DNA from: JAAXGX01 sp965221595
GTDB lineage: Bacteria > Acidobacteriota > Vicinamibacteria > Vicinamibacterales > UBA8438
Assembly: GCA_965221595.1 (NCBI GenBank)
Contig: OZ244900.1
Location: forward strand, 3,286,001 to 3,350,000
Direction of reading: 5' to 3'
Length of the DNA stretch: 64,000 nt
A program made the position numbers and the translations under genes. Below, piece by piece: positions 17,799-26,725 of the stretch. Each line of letters opens with the position of its first letter. Within the stretch, counting starts at the first letter, position 1. The notes beneath the pieces are model-generated. The model was not told the DNA's origin. It worked only from the letters and a program-made list of their open reading frames with translations, and did no database searches.

Positions 17799-19114
17799 GC
17801 GCGGATCACGGCAGGGAGATGACCCTCGGCGCGACCACCGACGACGTCCTGCGTACCCTCGCCCCCCCGGGCCGCGCCTACCTGGTAACGGTGGTCGGCC
17901 TGCTGGGCGTGCTCGCCGTCGCCGCGGCGGCCTTCGTCCGCCAGGTCGCCACCGGCCTGGGCGTGGCCGGCTACCAGCCGCCGATTCTGTGGGGCGTCTA
18001 CATCACGAATTTCGTCTTCTGGATCGGGATCACGCACTCGGGCACGCTCATCTCGGCCGTGCTGTTCCTGTTCCGGGCGCGCTGGCGCACGGGCGTGGCG
18101 CGGGCCTCGGAGGCGATGACCGTCTTCGCGATCATGACCGGCGCGCTCTTCCCCATCATTCACCTCGGGCGGCCCTGGGTGTTCTACTGGCTCATGCCGT
18201 ACCCGAACGCGCGCGAACTCTGGGTGAACTTCCGGTCGCCGATCATCTGGGACCTGTTCGCCATCATGACCTACCTGACGGTGAGCGTCGTGTTCCTCTA
18301 CATCGGGCTGCTGCCCGACATCGCGACGGCACGCGACCGCATCCGCGACTGGCGGCGGCACGTCTACCGCGTGCTGGCCATCGGCTGGTCGGGCTCGGAC
18401 CGCGAGTGGCACCACTACCGCAGCCTGTACGGCCTGCTGGCCGCCCTGGCGGTGCCGCTGGCGGTCTCGGTGCACAGCGTGGTCTCCTGGGACTTCGCCA
18501 CCACGCTCCTGCCCGGCTGGCACAGCACAATCTTCGGCCCCTACTTCGTGGCGGGCGCCATCTTCTCGGGCGTGGCGATGATGATCACACTGCTGGCGCC
18601 GATGCGCACGCTGCTGGGCCTCGAGCGCTACATGCAGATCCGTCACTTCGACAACCTGGGCAGGCTGCTGCTGACCCTGTCGCTGGTGATGACCTACGCC
18701 TACGCCATGGAGTTCTTCGTGGCCTGGTACAGCGGCAACCCGTTCGAGCAGGGCGCCTACTGGGCGCGCCTGACCGGTCCCTACGCGCCTCTGACGTGGA
18801 CGATGCTCGTGTGCAACTCGGCCGTGCCGCTCGTGCTCGTCGCGCGCCGGGTGCGCACGCACCTGCCGGCACTGTTCGCCGTGGCCGTCCTCGTCAACGT
18901 CGGCATGTGGCTGGAGCGTTACGTCATCGTCGTCTCGTCGCTCGCACGGGAGTTCAATCCGGCGAACTGGACGGGCCGGTACGATCCGACCTGGGTGGAA
19001 TGGGCCATCACGGCCGGCTCGTTCGCCCTGTTCGGCCTGCTGTTCCTGGGATTCGTGAAGCTGTTCCCGCCGATCGCCATGCACGAGATCAAGGAGCAGG
19101 CGGAGGCGGCATGA
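17795..19114 (+). CDS. actC: Alternative complex III subunit ActC, NrfD-like membrane protein
   Basis: ActC is an integral membrane quinol-binding subunit of the NrfD/PsrC type. The 439-residue protein has about ten hydrophobic segments, for example FVFWIGITHSGTLISAVLFL and SLVMTYAYAMEFFVAWYSGN. It contains the family's HSGTLISA and GRPWVFYW blocks. The GTG at 17795 overlaps the actB stop in a GTGA junction, and its own stop overlaps actD by 4 bases. ActC and ActF are related in fold, and both sit in the membrane arm of the complex. Proton-translocation residues cannot be assigned confidently from sequence alone. Confidence 0.95.
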   Translation: MSADHGREMTLGATTDDVLRTLAPPGRAYLVTVVGLLGVLAVAAAAFVRQVATGLGVAGYQPPILWGVYITNFVFWIGITHSGTLISAVLFLFRARWRTGVARASEAMTVFAIMTGALFPIIHLGRPWVFYWLMPYPNARELWVNFRSPIIWDLFAIMTYLTVSVVFLYIGLLPDIATARDRIRDWRRHVYRVLAIGWSGSDREWHHYRSLYGLLAALAVPLAVSVHSVVSWDFATTLLPGWHSTIFGPYFVAGAIFSGVAMMITLLAPMRTLLGLERYMQIRHFDNLGRLLLTLSLVMTYAYAMEFFVAWYSGNPFEQGAYWARLTGPYAPLTWTMLVCNSAVPLVLVARRVRTHLPALFAVAVLVNVGMWLERYVIVVSSLAREFNPANWTGRYDPTWVEWAITAGSFALFGLLFLGFVKLFPPIAMHEIKEQAEAA

Positions 19115-19617
19115 GCCGGGCGACGCTGCTCGGCGTGTACGCCAGCGGCTCGGCCGCCGCGCGCGCAGCGGCTGCCGTCCGGTCGGCAGGGCTGGGCGCG
19201 GCGGTGAGCTACGCGCCGACCGCCGACCCGGCGCTGCTCGCCGCCGCGGCGCGGGGGCCGAGCCCGGTCCGGCTCTGTACGCTGCTGGGCGGGCTGGCCG
19301 GCGGCGCTGTCGGCATCGCCTTTCCCGCATATACGATGCTCGACGCGGGCGTGGTCGTCGGGGGCAAACCGATCGTCTCCATCCCGCCGCTCGTCATCAT
19401 CGGCTTCGAGTTGGCGATGCTGGGCGCGGCACTGGGTGGGCTGGCCGGTTTCCTGCTACTGAGCAGGCTGCCCCGCCGCCGCGCGCGGGCGCTCGACCGG
19501 CGCACCTTCACGGACGACCGCTACGGCGTGCTGGTCACGTGCGCGCCCGGGCAGGGGGCGGCTGCGCGCACCGCGCTCGAGCAGGCCGGCGCCGAGGAGG
19601 TGCACGACGGTGGGTAG
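19111..19617 (+). CDS. actD: Alternative complex III subunit ActD (DUF3341)
   Basis: This 168-residue product matches the DUF3341 family, which is the ActD subunit. It has an N-terminal soluble part (LLGVYASGSAAARAAAAVR), two hydrophobic helices (LLGGLAGGAVGIAFPAYTML and LVIIGFELAMLGAALGGLAGF) and a C-terminal DDRYGVLV segment. This is the usual two-helix membrane-anchored layout. The start overlaps actC as ATGA, and the end overlaps the start of actE by 8 bases. Its role in the complex is structural as far as is known. Confidence 0.9.
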   Translation: MSRATLLGVYASGSAAARAAAAVRSAGLGAAVSYAPTADPALLAAAARGPSPVRLCTLLGGLAGGAVGIAFPAYTMLDAGVVVGGKPIVSIPPLVIIGFELAMLGAALGGLAGFLLLSRLPRRRARALDRRTFTDDRYGVLVTCAPGQGAAARTALEQAGAEEVHDGG

Positions 19618-20101
19618 CCCACGCGGGGCGGGGATCGGTGTCCTGGCAGCCGGCGCCCTGTGGTTGACCGGCTGCACAAGCCCGCCGGACACGGGCCGCG
19701 GCGCAACCGTCAGCCTGCACGTGCGGCAGGCGCCTCCGGACGGTGTGCTGGCCGTCGGCGCCCCGGCGGTTCTCGACCGCGCGGCAGCCCGCGCGCGGCT
19801 GCAGAACCCGCGTCCGGCCACGCCAGAGGTGCTGGCCGAGGGCGCCGAACTGTACGGCATCTACTGCCTGCTCTGCCACGGGACCCTGGGGTCCGGCGAC
19901 GGCCCGCTGGCGACTCACTTTCCCCGCATCCCTGATCTGGGGGGGCCACGCACGGGACGCCAGACCGATGGTGACCTGTACACGATCGTGCGCCAGGGCG
20001 GCTTCCGGATGCCCGCTTACGCCGACGTGCTGAGCGCCGACGAGCGCTGGGCCGTCATCACCTACCTGCGGACGCTCGGAGGTGGCGATGTCCCCCGCTG
20101 A
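19610..20101 (+). CDS. actE: Alternative complex III subunit ActE, lipoprotein monoheme cytochrome c
   Basis: ActE is a small cytochrome c attached to the membrane through lipid. The 163-residue protein has a signal peptide ending in the lipobox LTGC. One CLLCH heme motif follows, and a methionine in GGFRMPAY is the likely axial ligand. The order GTLGSGDGPLA then FRMPAYADVLS is typical of class I cytochrome c. The start is a GTG at 19610 lying inside the end of actD. The protein should accept electrons from the complex on the outer face of the membrane. Confidence 0.92.
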   Translation: MGSPRGAGIGVLAAGALWLTGCTSPPDTGRGATVSLHVRQAPPDGVLAVGAPAVLDRAAARARLQNPRPATPEVLAEGAELYGIYCLLCHGTLGSGDGPLATHFPRIPDLGGPRTGRQTDGDLYTIVRQGGFRMPAYADVLSADERWAVITYLRTLGGGDVPR

Positions 20102-21353
20102 CGGGCGCCCGCGGGCGATCCTCTCTGCCCGCGAGCGGCGCGTGGCGCGGATGCTGGCCGCGGCCGGGGTTGCGGCGTTCGCGTTGGGCGTCGGGTTCGG
20201 GGACGCCGCGCGCGCGTGGCAGGCGCTGCTGATCAACTTCCTGTTCTTCACGGGCCTGGCCCAGGCCGGCGTGGTGCTGTCGGCCCTCGTGCAGTTGACC
20301 TCCGCGCGCTGGGCGCGTCCGCTCAAACGGGCAGCCGAGGCGACGGCGGCGTTCCTGCCCGTGTCGAGCATCCTGCTGGCCGTCCTGCTCGTCGGGCTGC
20401 CGGCCTGGGCCCCCTGGGCCGGCGCGCACGGCCATGCCCGCGAGGGGTGGCTCACCGTGCCCTGGTTCGCGGCCCGCGAGGCCGCCGGATTCCTCCTGCT
20501 GCTGGCCGTCAGCGCGGCCTACCTGTACCAGTCCGTGCGGCCCGACGTCGGCCTGCTCCAGGAGCTGGACGGTCGGCCGCCGGCCGGCTTCGCGGCACGC
20601 CTGATCGCGCGCTGGCACGGCGCCACAATGGAACGCGACCTGTGCCAGCGCAGCCAGAGCCGGCTGGCGCCCATCGTGCTGATCACCTACGGCTGGGTCT
20701 TCTCACTGGTCGCCTTCGACTTCGTGATGGCGCTCGACCGCCACTGGTACTCCGCGCTGGTCGGCGGCCACTTCTTCACCGGCAACCTGTTGGCGGGTAT
20801 CGCGCTGCTGGCTCTGGCAGCGGCCGGCCGCGAGCGGCTCGGCCTCGCGGCCCACGTCGGCCACCGGCAGCTGCGCGACCTCGGCACCCTGCTGTTCGGC
20901 TTCGCGATCCTGTGGGCCTACCTGCTCTGGTCGCAGTACCTGGTGATCTGGTACGGCAACCTGCCGGAGGAGGCGGCGTTCGTCGGCCACCGGCTGCAGG
21001 GCCCCTGGGCGCCTGTGGCGTGGCTGGCCGGCGCCCTGATCTTCCTGTTGCCGTTCGTCGTCCTGCTCAGCCGGCGACTGAAGGCTTCGGCTCGCGCGCT
21101 CGCCGCGGTCGCGGCGGCCGTACTCGCCGGCCTGTGGCTGGAGCGGTTCGTTCTCGTCGCCCCCTCGCTCGCGTCCAGCGACCGCCCGGCGCTGGGCCTG
21201 ACCGAACTGCTGGTCACGGCCGGGGCGCTCGGCGCGTTCGCACTCTGCTACGCGCGCTTCCTGGAGACCGTCCCGGTGCTGCCGATCTCGGACCCCAGGC
21301 TGGCGCCTGCGGCGCCTGCTGCCACGCCTGCCACCGTCAGCGTGTCGCGCTGA
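20088..21353 (+). CDS. actF: Alternative complex III subunit ActF, integral membrane protein
   Basis: ActF is the second large membrane subunit, related to ActC/NrfD. The 421-residue protein has about ten hydrophobic segments, including LINFLFFTGLAQAGVVLSAL, IVLITYGWVFSLVAFDFVMAL and LLFGFAILWAYLLWSQYLVI. The HWYSALVGGHFFTGN and WYGNLPEE motifs match ActF. I chose ATG 20088 because GGAGG at 20078-20082 is correctly spaced; GTG 20082 is an alternative. It overlaps actE by 14 bases. No ActG gene and no cytochrome oxidase genes follow, unlike many ACIII operons. Confidence 0.93.
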   Translation: MSPADGRPRAILSARERRVARMLAAAGVAAFALGVGFGDAARAWQALLINFLFFTGLAQAGVVLSALVQLTSARWARPLKRAAEATAAFLPVSSILLAVLLVGLPAWAPWAGAHGHAREGWLTVPWFAAREAAGFLLLLAVSAAYLYQSVRPDVGLLQELDGRPPAGFAARLIARWHGATMERDLCQRSQSRLAPIVLITYGWVFSLVAFDFVMALDRHWYSALVGGHFFTGNLLAGIALLALAAAGRERLGLAAHVGHRQLRDLGTLLFGFAILWAYLLWSQYLVIWYGNLPEEAAFVGHRLQGPWAPVAWLAGALIFLLPFVVLLSRRLKASARALAAVAAAVLAGLWLERFVLVAPSLASSDRPALGLTELLVTAGALGAFALCYARFLETVPVLPISDPRLAPAAPAATPATVSVSR

Positions 21354-21371
21354 GACATGTACACTGGGCCC

Positions 21372-22109
21372 ATGCAGCGCAGCCGCGCCTACCTCTTCGG
21401 GCGGCTGGCCGGCAAGCAGTTCCGCAAGGCGAAGTGGATCTGGCAGTCGGCCACGGGCAGCGACGAGGATGCCATCCGCGCCGAGCACGGGGTGGGACGG
21501 GACATGGCGGCCGTCGTGCACGAGCAGGCGGGCGGCGCGGCCGAGCCGCGGGTACAGGCGCTGCTCGACGACGTGAGCGCCGCGCTGGCCGCCCGCGTGC
21601 GCAACCGCGCCCACCGCTTCGAGGTGGCCGCGCTCCCCGGCGGCGCGCCCACGGCGTTCGCGCTGCCCGGGGGGTTCATCTTCGTGGCTCCGGCCCTGGT
21701 GGAACTGGCCGGCCGCGACCGGGGCGAGCTGGCGTTCGTGGTGGCTCACGAGATGGCACACGTCATCCGCCGCCACGCCGTCGACCGGCTGCTGAGCCAG
21801 AAGGCCCTGTCGGCCGTGTCGCTGGCGACGCCCGCCACGCGGACCATCGCGCCCTGGCTGCGCACGGTCGGCGTCCGCTGGCTCGAGAATGCCTATTCGC
21901 GTGAACTGGAGTTCGAGGCGGACGAGCTCGGTGCGCGCCTGATGCGCGCGGCCGGCTTCGACCCGCTCGCCGCCCTCCGCATGCTGCAGCGCCTCGGCGA
22001 ACTCGACGCGCACGCCGATCCGCTCGGCCTCGGCGGCTACCTGTCGACTCACCCCCCGGTGGCCGACCGCATCCGGCACCTGCGCGAGCGGCTGGAGATA
22101 ACGAACTGA
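21372..22109 (+). CDS. M48-family zinc metallopeptidase
   Basis: This approximately 245-residue protein is an M48 (HtpX/Ste24-related, LoiP/BepA-like) peptidase. The zinc motif HEMAH begins at His126 in this numbering, and the third ligand glutamate lies in SRELEFEAD. The STHPPVADRIRHL segment near the C-terminus is typical of the family. No signal peptide or clear membrane helix is visible, so it may be cytoplasmic, or the start may be misjudged. An in-frame ATG at 21357 adds five residues; neither start has a good ribosome binding site. It begins soon after actF and may be read through from it. Confidence 0.85.
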   Translation: MQRSRAYLFGRLAGKQFRKAKWIWQSATGSDEDAIRAEHGVGRDMAAVVHEQAGGAAEPRVQALLDDVSAALAARVRNRAHRFEVAALPGGAPTAFALPGGFIFVAPALVELAGRDRGELAFVVAHEMAHVIRRHAVDRLLSQKALSAVSLATPATRTIAPWLRTVGVRWLENAYSRELEFEADELGARLMRAAGFDPLAALRMLQRLGELDAHADPLGLGGYLSTHPPVADRIRHLRERLEITN

Positions 22110-22179
22110 CGCTGCCCACGTGATACGCTGGGCGGTTGCGCCTGCCGCATCCATCATGCACACTCAGCCGCATCAGGTC

Positions 22180-22875
22180 ATGAGTCGGCCGGACACCGGC
22201 GCCCCGCGCCTCTCGCGCGAGGGGCTCATCCGCCGGCGCTTCGAGCGACGGCTGCGGCTGCTGCGGATCCCCGCCGACCTGACGGGCTGGACGGTGCTGG
22301 ACATCGGCGCCTGGCACGGCTTCTTCTCCTTCGAGTGCGAGCGGCGGGGCGCCGCGCGGGTGCTGGCGATCGACCGCTATGCGTGGGACCGGTTCGGGGC
22401 AGACGAGTTCCTTGCGGCACGCGAGCGGCTCGGCTCGTCCGTGGAGCATCGCCGGGTCGACGTCCACGACCTCGACCCGGCCGAGATCGGACGCTTCGAC
22501 CTCGTACTGCTGCTCGGCGTCTTCTATCATCTGCGCAACCCGCTCCAGGCGCTCGAGCGGATCCGCGCCGTCACCCGGCGGCTGCTCATCTGCGAGACCC
22601 ACTTGCTGCTGCCGTTCGTGCACGAGCGCTACCCGCTGGTGCCGTTCTTCCCGGGCGACGAGCACGCCCGCGAGGCGCCCTACGAGCTGTGCGCCATGCC
22701 CACCCTCGCCGCCCTGGGCCAGATGCTGGAATCCGTCGGTTTCAGCGAGGTCGAGACGGTGTACACCCCGTCGTTTCGCTACTGGAAGAAGTTTCTCGCG
22801 CTCGTGACGAACCGCCCCGGCTCGGGCCGGGGTATCGTCCACGCGCGCGTTGCCAAGGAGGCCGGAGCGCCATGA
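22180..22875 (+). CDS. CmoB-like SAM-dependent methyltransferase
   Basis: The roughly 231-residue product is a class I methyltransferase resembling the CmoB/DUF1698 group, which acts on uridine-34 of tRNA. The SAM motif I is TVLDIGAWHGFFSFECERRG and the acidic residue after strand 2 is in LAIDRYAW. A post-I LVLLLGVFYHLRNPL segment follows, as in that group. It is shorter than E. coli CmoB (about 320 residues) and lacks its N-terminal part, so the substrate may differ. Starts at ATG 22156 or GTG 22120 are also possible; I chose the ATG preceded by AGG. Its stop overlaps the next gene's ATG by 4 bases. Confidence 0.78.
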   Translation: MSRPDTGAPRLSREGLIRRRFERRLRLLRIPADLTGWTVLDIGAWHGFFSFECERRGAARVLAIDRYAWDRFGADEFLAARERLGSSVEHRRVDVHDLDPAEIGRFDLVLLLGVFYHLRNPLQALERIRAVTRRLLICETHLLLPFVHERYPLVPFFPGDEHAREAPYELCAMPTLAALGQMLESVGFSEVETVYTPSFRYWKKFLALVTNRPGSGRGIVHARVAKEAGAP

Positions 22876-23768
22876 GAGTCGCGGTAGTCGGACTGGGAAC
22901 CATGGGCGCGCCGATGGCGGACAACCTGCTCGAGGCCGGGTTCGATGTCACGGTGCACAACCGCACGCGGAGCCGCGAGGAGCCGCTCGCGAAGCAGGGC
23001 GCCCGGCGCGCCGCGAACCCCGCGGAGGCCGCCGCCGGAGCGGATATCGTCCTGACCTGCGTCTCCGACACGCCGGATGTCGAGCACGTCCTGCTCGACG
23101 CCGAGCGCGGCGTCATCAACGGCCTGCGGCCGGGTGGTCTGGTCATCGACTGCTCGTCGATCGAGCCCGAGGCGACGCGCCGCATCGCCGGCGCGTTCGG
23201 CGCACGGGAGATCGGCTACGTCGACGCCCCGGTATCGGGCGGGTCGGAAGGCGCCGTCAAGGGCACGCTGACCATCATGTGCGGCGGCTCCGAGGCGGAC
23301 TTCGAGCGCGCGCAGCCCGTGCTGCAGGTCATCGGCAGCCGCATCACGCGCATCGGCCCGGTGGGCTGCGGCCAGATTGCGAAGGTCGCCAACCAGGTGG
23401 TCATCACGGGGACCTTCTTCGCGTTGGCCGAGGCGCTGACGCTGGCCTACCGCGCCGGCGCCGACCCCGAGCGGGTGGTCGAGGCCATCGGCGGCGGCGT
23501 GGCAGGCTCGTGGATCCTGGAGAACCGCTCGCAGAAGATGCTGCAGGACGACTACCCGCTCGGCTTCCGCCTGCGCCTGCACCGCAAGGACCTGGGCATC
23601 GCGCTCGCCACCGCCCGCGAGAACCAGGTGCCGGTGCCCGTCGCCAGTCTGGTCGCCACCATCGAGGATGCCCTGATCGCCCAGGGCTACGGCGACGAGG
23701 ACATGTCGAACCTGGCCCGCTTCGTCCGCCGCGGCGCCGGCATCCCGGACGGCCCCCTGAAGCCGTAG
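22872..23768 (+). CDS. NAD(P)-dependent beta-hydroxyacid dehydrogenase family oxidoreductase
   Basis: This 298-residue protein belongs to the 3-hydroxyisobutyrate dehydrogenase / tartronate semialdehyde reductase family. The N-terminal Rossmann motif is VVGLGTMGAPMADNL. The substrate-binding DAPVSGGSEGA block and the catalytic lysine in GQIAKVANQV are in place. The C-terminal RLHRKDLGIAL segment completes the all-alpha dimerisation domain. Substrate cannot be told from sequence; glyoxylate/succinic semialdehyde reductases look the same. The ATG overlaps the methyltransferase stop. It converges on the VWA-protein operon with only 22 bases between the stops, and no obvious terminator hairpin is visible there. 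Confidence 0.9.
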   Translation: MRVAVVGLGTMGAPMADNLLEAGFDVTVHNRTRSREEPLAKQGARRAANPAEAAAGADIVLTCVSDTPDVEHVLLDAERGVINGLRPGGLVIDCSSIEPEATRRIAGAFGAREIGYVDAPVSGGSEGAVKGTLTIMCGGSEADFERAQPVLQVIGSRITRIGPVGCGQIAKVANQVVITGTFFALAEALTLAYRAGADPERVVEAIGGGVAGSWILENRSQKMLQDDYPLGFRLRLHRKDLGIALATARENQVPVPVASLVATIEDALIAQGYGDEDMSNLARFVRRGAGIPDGPLKP

Positions 23769-23790
23769 CCCGCCAGGGGGGCAGCCGCAT

Positions 23791-24873
23791 CTAGTAGAAG
23801 ATCACTGCCACCACGAACAGGACTACCGCGAACGCCAGCATCCACTGCCACATCTCCTGCTTGTCCTCGGCAGGCAGGAGCTGGAAGGTGATGTTGCGGT
23901 GGGAGGCGACCGCGTTGCGCAGGAACGGTGCCGACGAAACACCGTAGCTCTCCATGACGAACGAGCGGCCTCCGGTGCGCTGCTCCACCATGCCCAGCCC
24001 GTCGGTGTTGAGCCGGGTGCGGATGCCCTCGAGGTCCGCCTCGAGCGACTCGTCGTAGTCCACGCCGCGCACGTAGTCCTGCAGGACGTCGTCCAGGTTG
24101 GTGCCGGTGCGTGAGCCGATTCCGACCGGGTACACCGTCAGCCCGCGCCGCTGGAACTCGGACAGCGCCGCGTCGAGCCGCGACATCTGCTCACGCGTGC
24201 CGAAGAAGTCACCGTCGGTGAACAGGATCACCAGACGGTCCGAGCGCTGCTCCGGAACCCACTCCTCGTCGCCCGACTCGAACCGGTCCTGGTTGTCAGT
24301 GGACTGGTAGACGTGTTCAAAGGCCGATGCGATGTCGCTGTCCCACGGAAACGCGTCGCCCGAGAGCGTGTTGGGCGGGGCCACGCGCCCGAGCTGCTCG
24401 ATGAAGCGGTCGGCATCGGACGACATGTGGGCCTTGCGCACCGCCGTGGTGCCGAAGACGAACAGCGCTGTCCGGTCGCCGGGCGTGAGGATTTCCTCCG
24501 TGTACAGGTTCAGTGCCTCGCGCACGGCCAGCTCCAGCCGCGAGGGCCCGAGGTCCGTCACCCACATGGAGGCCGAGCCGTCGATAACGATGGCCACGTC
24601 GACGTCGCCGCGCTTGAAGGTGCGCCCGCCGAACACCCAATAAGGCCGGGCCGCGGCCGCCGCGACGGCCACGAGCACGAGGACGGCGACGAACCAGAAC
24701 TTGATCGGTCCGATCAGCGGGTACGTGGAGCCATGCGTGCGCGCCGGACGCAGCACGATACGCAGGGCGAAGATCGCGAACCCGATCGCCAGCAGCACCA
24801 GCGAGATCGGGATCGCCATCAGGAACTCGGGATTCTCGAACTCGACGGCGTTCCGCAACATCGAGAGCTGCAT
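23791..24873 (-). CDS. VWA-domain membrane protein (BatB-like)
   Basis: The 360-residue protein has two N-terminal membrane helices (about 20-42 and 58-76), then a von Willebrand factor A domain. The MIDAS motif is DGSAS at residues 98-102. A C-terminal membrane helix (WQWMLAFAVVLFVVAVIFY) ends the protein. This is the layout of BatA/BatB proteins linked to aerotolerance and envelope stress in Bacteroides and Leptospira, though the exact function is unsettled. It is the last gene of the moxR cluster, 25 bases after the TPR-like gene. The acidic region DEEWVPEQRSDRLVILFTDGD contains the second metal-site element. Confidence 0.82.
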   Translation of the reverse strand: MQLSMLRNAVEFENPEFLMAIPISLVLLAIGFAIFALRIVLRPARTHGSTYPLIGPIKFWFVAVLVLVAVAAAAARPYWVFGGRTFKRGDVDVAIVIDGSASMWVTDLGPSRLELAVREALNLYTEEILTPGDRTALFVFGTTAVRKAHMSSDADRFIEQLGRVAPPNTLSGDAFPWDSDIASAFEHVYQSTDNQDRFESGDEEWVPEQRSDRLVILFTDGDFFGTREQMSRLDAALSEFQRRGLTVYPVGIGSRTGTNLDDVLQDYVRGVDYDESLEADLEGIRTRLNTDGLGMVEQRTGGRSFVMESYGVSSAPFLRNAVASHRNITFQLLPAEDKQEMWQWMLAFAVVLFVVAVIFY

Positions 24874-24898
24874 GGTTCCGGCCTGCTCCTCCCGGCTG

Positions 24899-25564
24899 CT
24901 AGCCGCGGCGGCGGCGCGTAGGCGTCCCCTCCCCCTTCATCTGCTCCAGCTCGGGGGCCTGCAGCTCGCGCAGCGGCTCGAGGGCGAGACGCACCGCGTC
25001 GGGGTTGCTCGTCAGGTCGTAATTCCACTTGTACTCGAAGCGATCCGCGTCGTCGCTGCGCAGGGCGCGCTCGAAGTCGGCGTTCACGTCGTCGAGCACC
25101 TCCTGGATGATGGCGGCCTTAATCGCCAGTCCGTCCGGGTTGTCGTCACTGACCTCCCGGTACCGCTGGCGCGCGAGCTGGAACTTGGCACTGCCCAGCA
25201 GGTACGAGGCGCGCGGGTCGTCGACTTCGTCGGACAGGTTCTCGACGACCGTCGCGTACTCGCCGCGCAGGTAGCGATAGGCCGCCTGCTGGAGGAAGGC
25301 GTCGCCGAAGAGGTAGGCCTCGGCCAGCCACTGCACACCCCAGGCGCGGCTCTGCTCGTAGAACGTCGTCACCTGGTCGAGCTCGGACTCGGCCTGCTCG
25401 AAGTTGCCGCGGCGGACGCTGTCGCTCAGCCCGTCGAGACGGTCGTAGAACCCGGCCAGGCTCAACGCCGGGCCGGCTACCACGACGAGGAAGACGACGG
25501 CCAGCACGAAGCCGAGCAGATAGCGAAAGGCATGCTCGCGGTCGAGCAGATCAGTCACGCGCAT
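24899..25564 (-). CDS. Membrane-anchored helical repeat (TPR-like) protein of the moxR cluster
   Basis: The 221-residue protein has one N-terminal membrane helix (LLGFVLAVVFLVVVAGPALSL). A helical region follows that resembles degenerate tetratricopeptide repeats, for example AAYRYLRGEYATVVENL and RASYLLGSAKFQLARQRY. TPR proteins (BatC/BatE type) commonly accompany MoxR-DUF58-VWA clusters. The C-terminus is a basic tail rich in arginine. It lies between the two VWA genes. The ATG at 25564 gives the anchor right at the N-terminus and is the natural start; the frame upstream overlaps the neighbouring VWA gene. Confidence 0.65.
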   Translation of the reverse strand: MRVTDLLDREHAFRYLLGFVLAVVFLVVVAGPALSLAGFYDRLDGLSDSVRRGNFEQAESELDQVTTFYEQSRAWGVQWLAEAYLFGDAFLQQAAYRYLRGEYATVVENLSDEVDDPRASYLLGSAKFQLARQRYREVSDDNPDGLAIKAAIIQEVLDDVNADFERALRSDDADRFEYKWNYDLTSNPDAVRLALEPLRELQAPELEQMKGEGTPTRRRRG

Positions 25565-25587
25565 CGTTGGACTCCAGTCGGGCCGCC

Positions 25588-26721
25588 CTACGGACCCGTC
25601 CCCCAGAACAACTCGGCCACGAACCCCATCGGGATCCCGACGACGAGCATTGCGAGCGCCGCCAGCAGGAAGCGCGGGTAGATGGGCACCTTCAGTGCCC
25701 GGTGCTTCAACTCGTAGCGGACCGCCTCGCGTTCGTCGATCGCCTCGTAGGCGCGCGTGAGGCTGTCCTGGTCGGTGACGTCGAAGTAGTCGCCCCCGTA
25801 CTCGCGGATCATCTCGATGAGCCGGGGCGTCGTCGTGGGATGCCCGATCATCGCGGTGCGGATGTCGCTCGTGTTGATGTAGATGAGGTACGGAACGATG
25901 TTGCGCTGGTTGAGCGCGGCGAACTCGGAGTCGGGGAACTCGTCGACGGCGGCGTCCGTGATGATCAACACCGCGCGGTTGAGGTTCGTGCCCGCGCCGG
26001 TCAGCGCCTCGTCCTGCTCGAAGTGCCGCATGATCGACCGCAGCGGACGGATGATGTTCGTATCGCCCTCGGCCGGAATGATCCGCACCTTGTCGGGCGG
26101 GACCACCATCGCCTTGTCGAGCCGCTGCGTCGTGACGTACGGCGCGTCCCACACCTGGAAGTAGTAGAGCTCGTCATCGGTGACGAAGTCGTCGACCATG
26201 TACGGATAGGTCGAGAACAGCCACAGCGACACGCGGTCGTTCTTGTCACGCCGCATCTCCAGGAACTCGAGATGCGCGTCGCGGGCCACCTCGGCCTTCG
26301 ATTTGCCGGTGTCCGGGAACTCCCATGCCATCGAGCCGGACGTGTCGACGAGGTCGACGCGTACCCGCGACTCGATGTAGCCGCTGACCTCCTCCGTGGC
26401 GGTGAGGAACGGGTCGGCAGCCGCGAAGAGAATGAGTGCCAGCGCCGCCCCGACCAGCACCTTGGGCACGCCGTGGAGGGCGCGCGCGAGGAACCGTTTC
26501 TGGTGCAGCAGATCGATGTCATGGCCCGAGTGGTGGCGCGTGTGACGCCGCCGCCGCAGGCCCAGCCGGCCCAGGGTGACGAACACACCGGCCACGACGA
26601 GCACGGTCAGCACGATGGCCATGCCGATGTCGCCGTAGCGGATCTGCTCGAACTGCGTCTCGATGAGTTCGAGCCCGCTCGACCGCACGAAACCCACGAA
26701 CTCGTCCCAGGTCATCAGCAT
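25588..26721 (-). CDS. VWA-domain membrane protein (BatA-like)
   Basis: This 377-residue protein has N-terminal membrane segments at about 31-50 and 86-103. A VWA domain follows with MIDAS motif DTSGS at 126-130. A C-terminal helix (FLLAALAMLVVGIPMGFVAEL) closes it. The domain carries the second metal-site aspartate in VLIITDAAVDEF. The length and topology match BatA. It starts 4 bases downstream of the BatD-like gene. A second ATG two codons in (26715) is an equally possible start. It probably works with the MoxR ATPase and the second VWA protein as a membrane-associated chaperone or assembly system; this is inferred from family context. Confidence 0.82.
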   Translation of the reverse strand: MLMTWDEFVGFVRSSGLELIETQFEQIRYGDIGMAIVLTVLVVAGVFVTLGRLGLRRRRHTRHHSGHDIDLLHQKRFLARALHGVPKVLVGAALALILFAAADPFLTATEEVSGYIESRVRVDLVDTSGSMAWEFPDTGKSKAEVARDAHLEFLEMRRDKNDRVSLWLFSTYPYMVDDFVTDDELYYFQVWDAPYVTTQRLDKAMVVPPDKVRIIPAEGDTNIIRPLRSIMRHFEQDEALTGAGTNLNRAVLIITDAAVDEFPDSEFAALNQRNIVPYLIYINTSDIRTAMIGHPTTTPRLIEMIREYGGDYFDVTDQDSLTRAYEAIDEREAVRYELKHRALKVPIYPRFLLAALAMLVVGIPMGFVAELFWGTGP

Positions 26722-26725
26722 GGCG

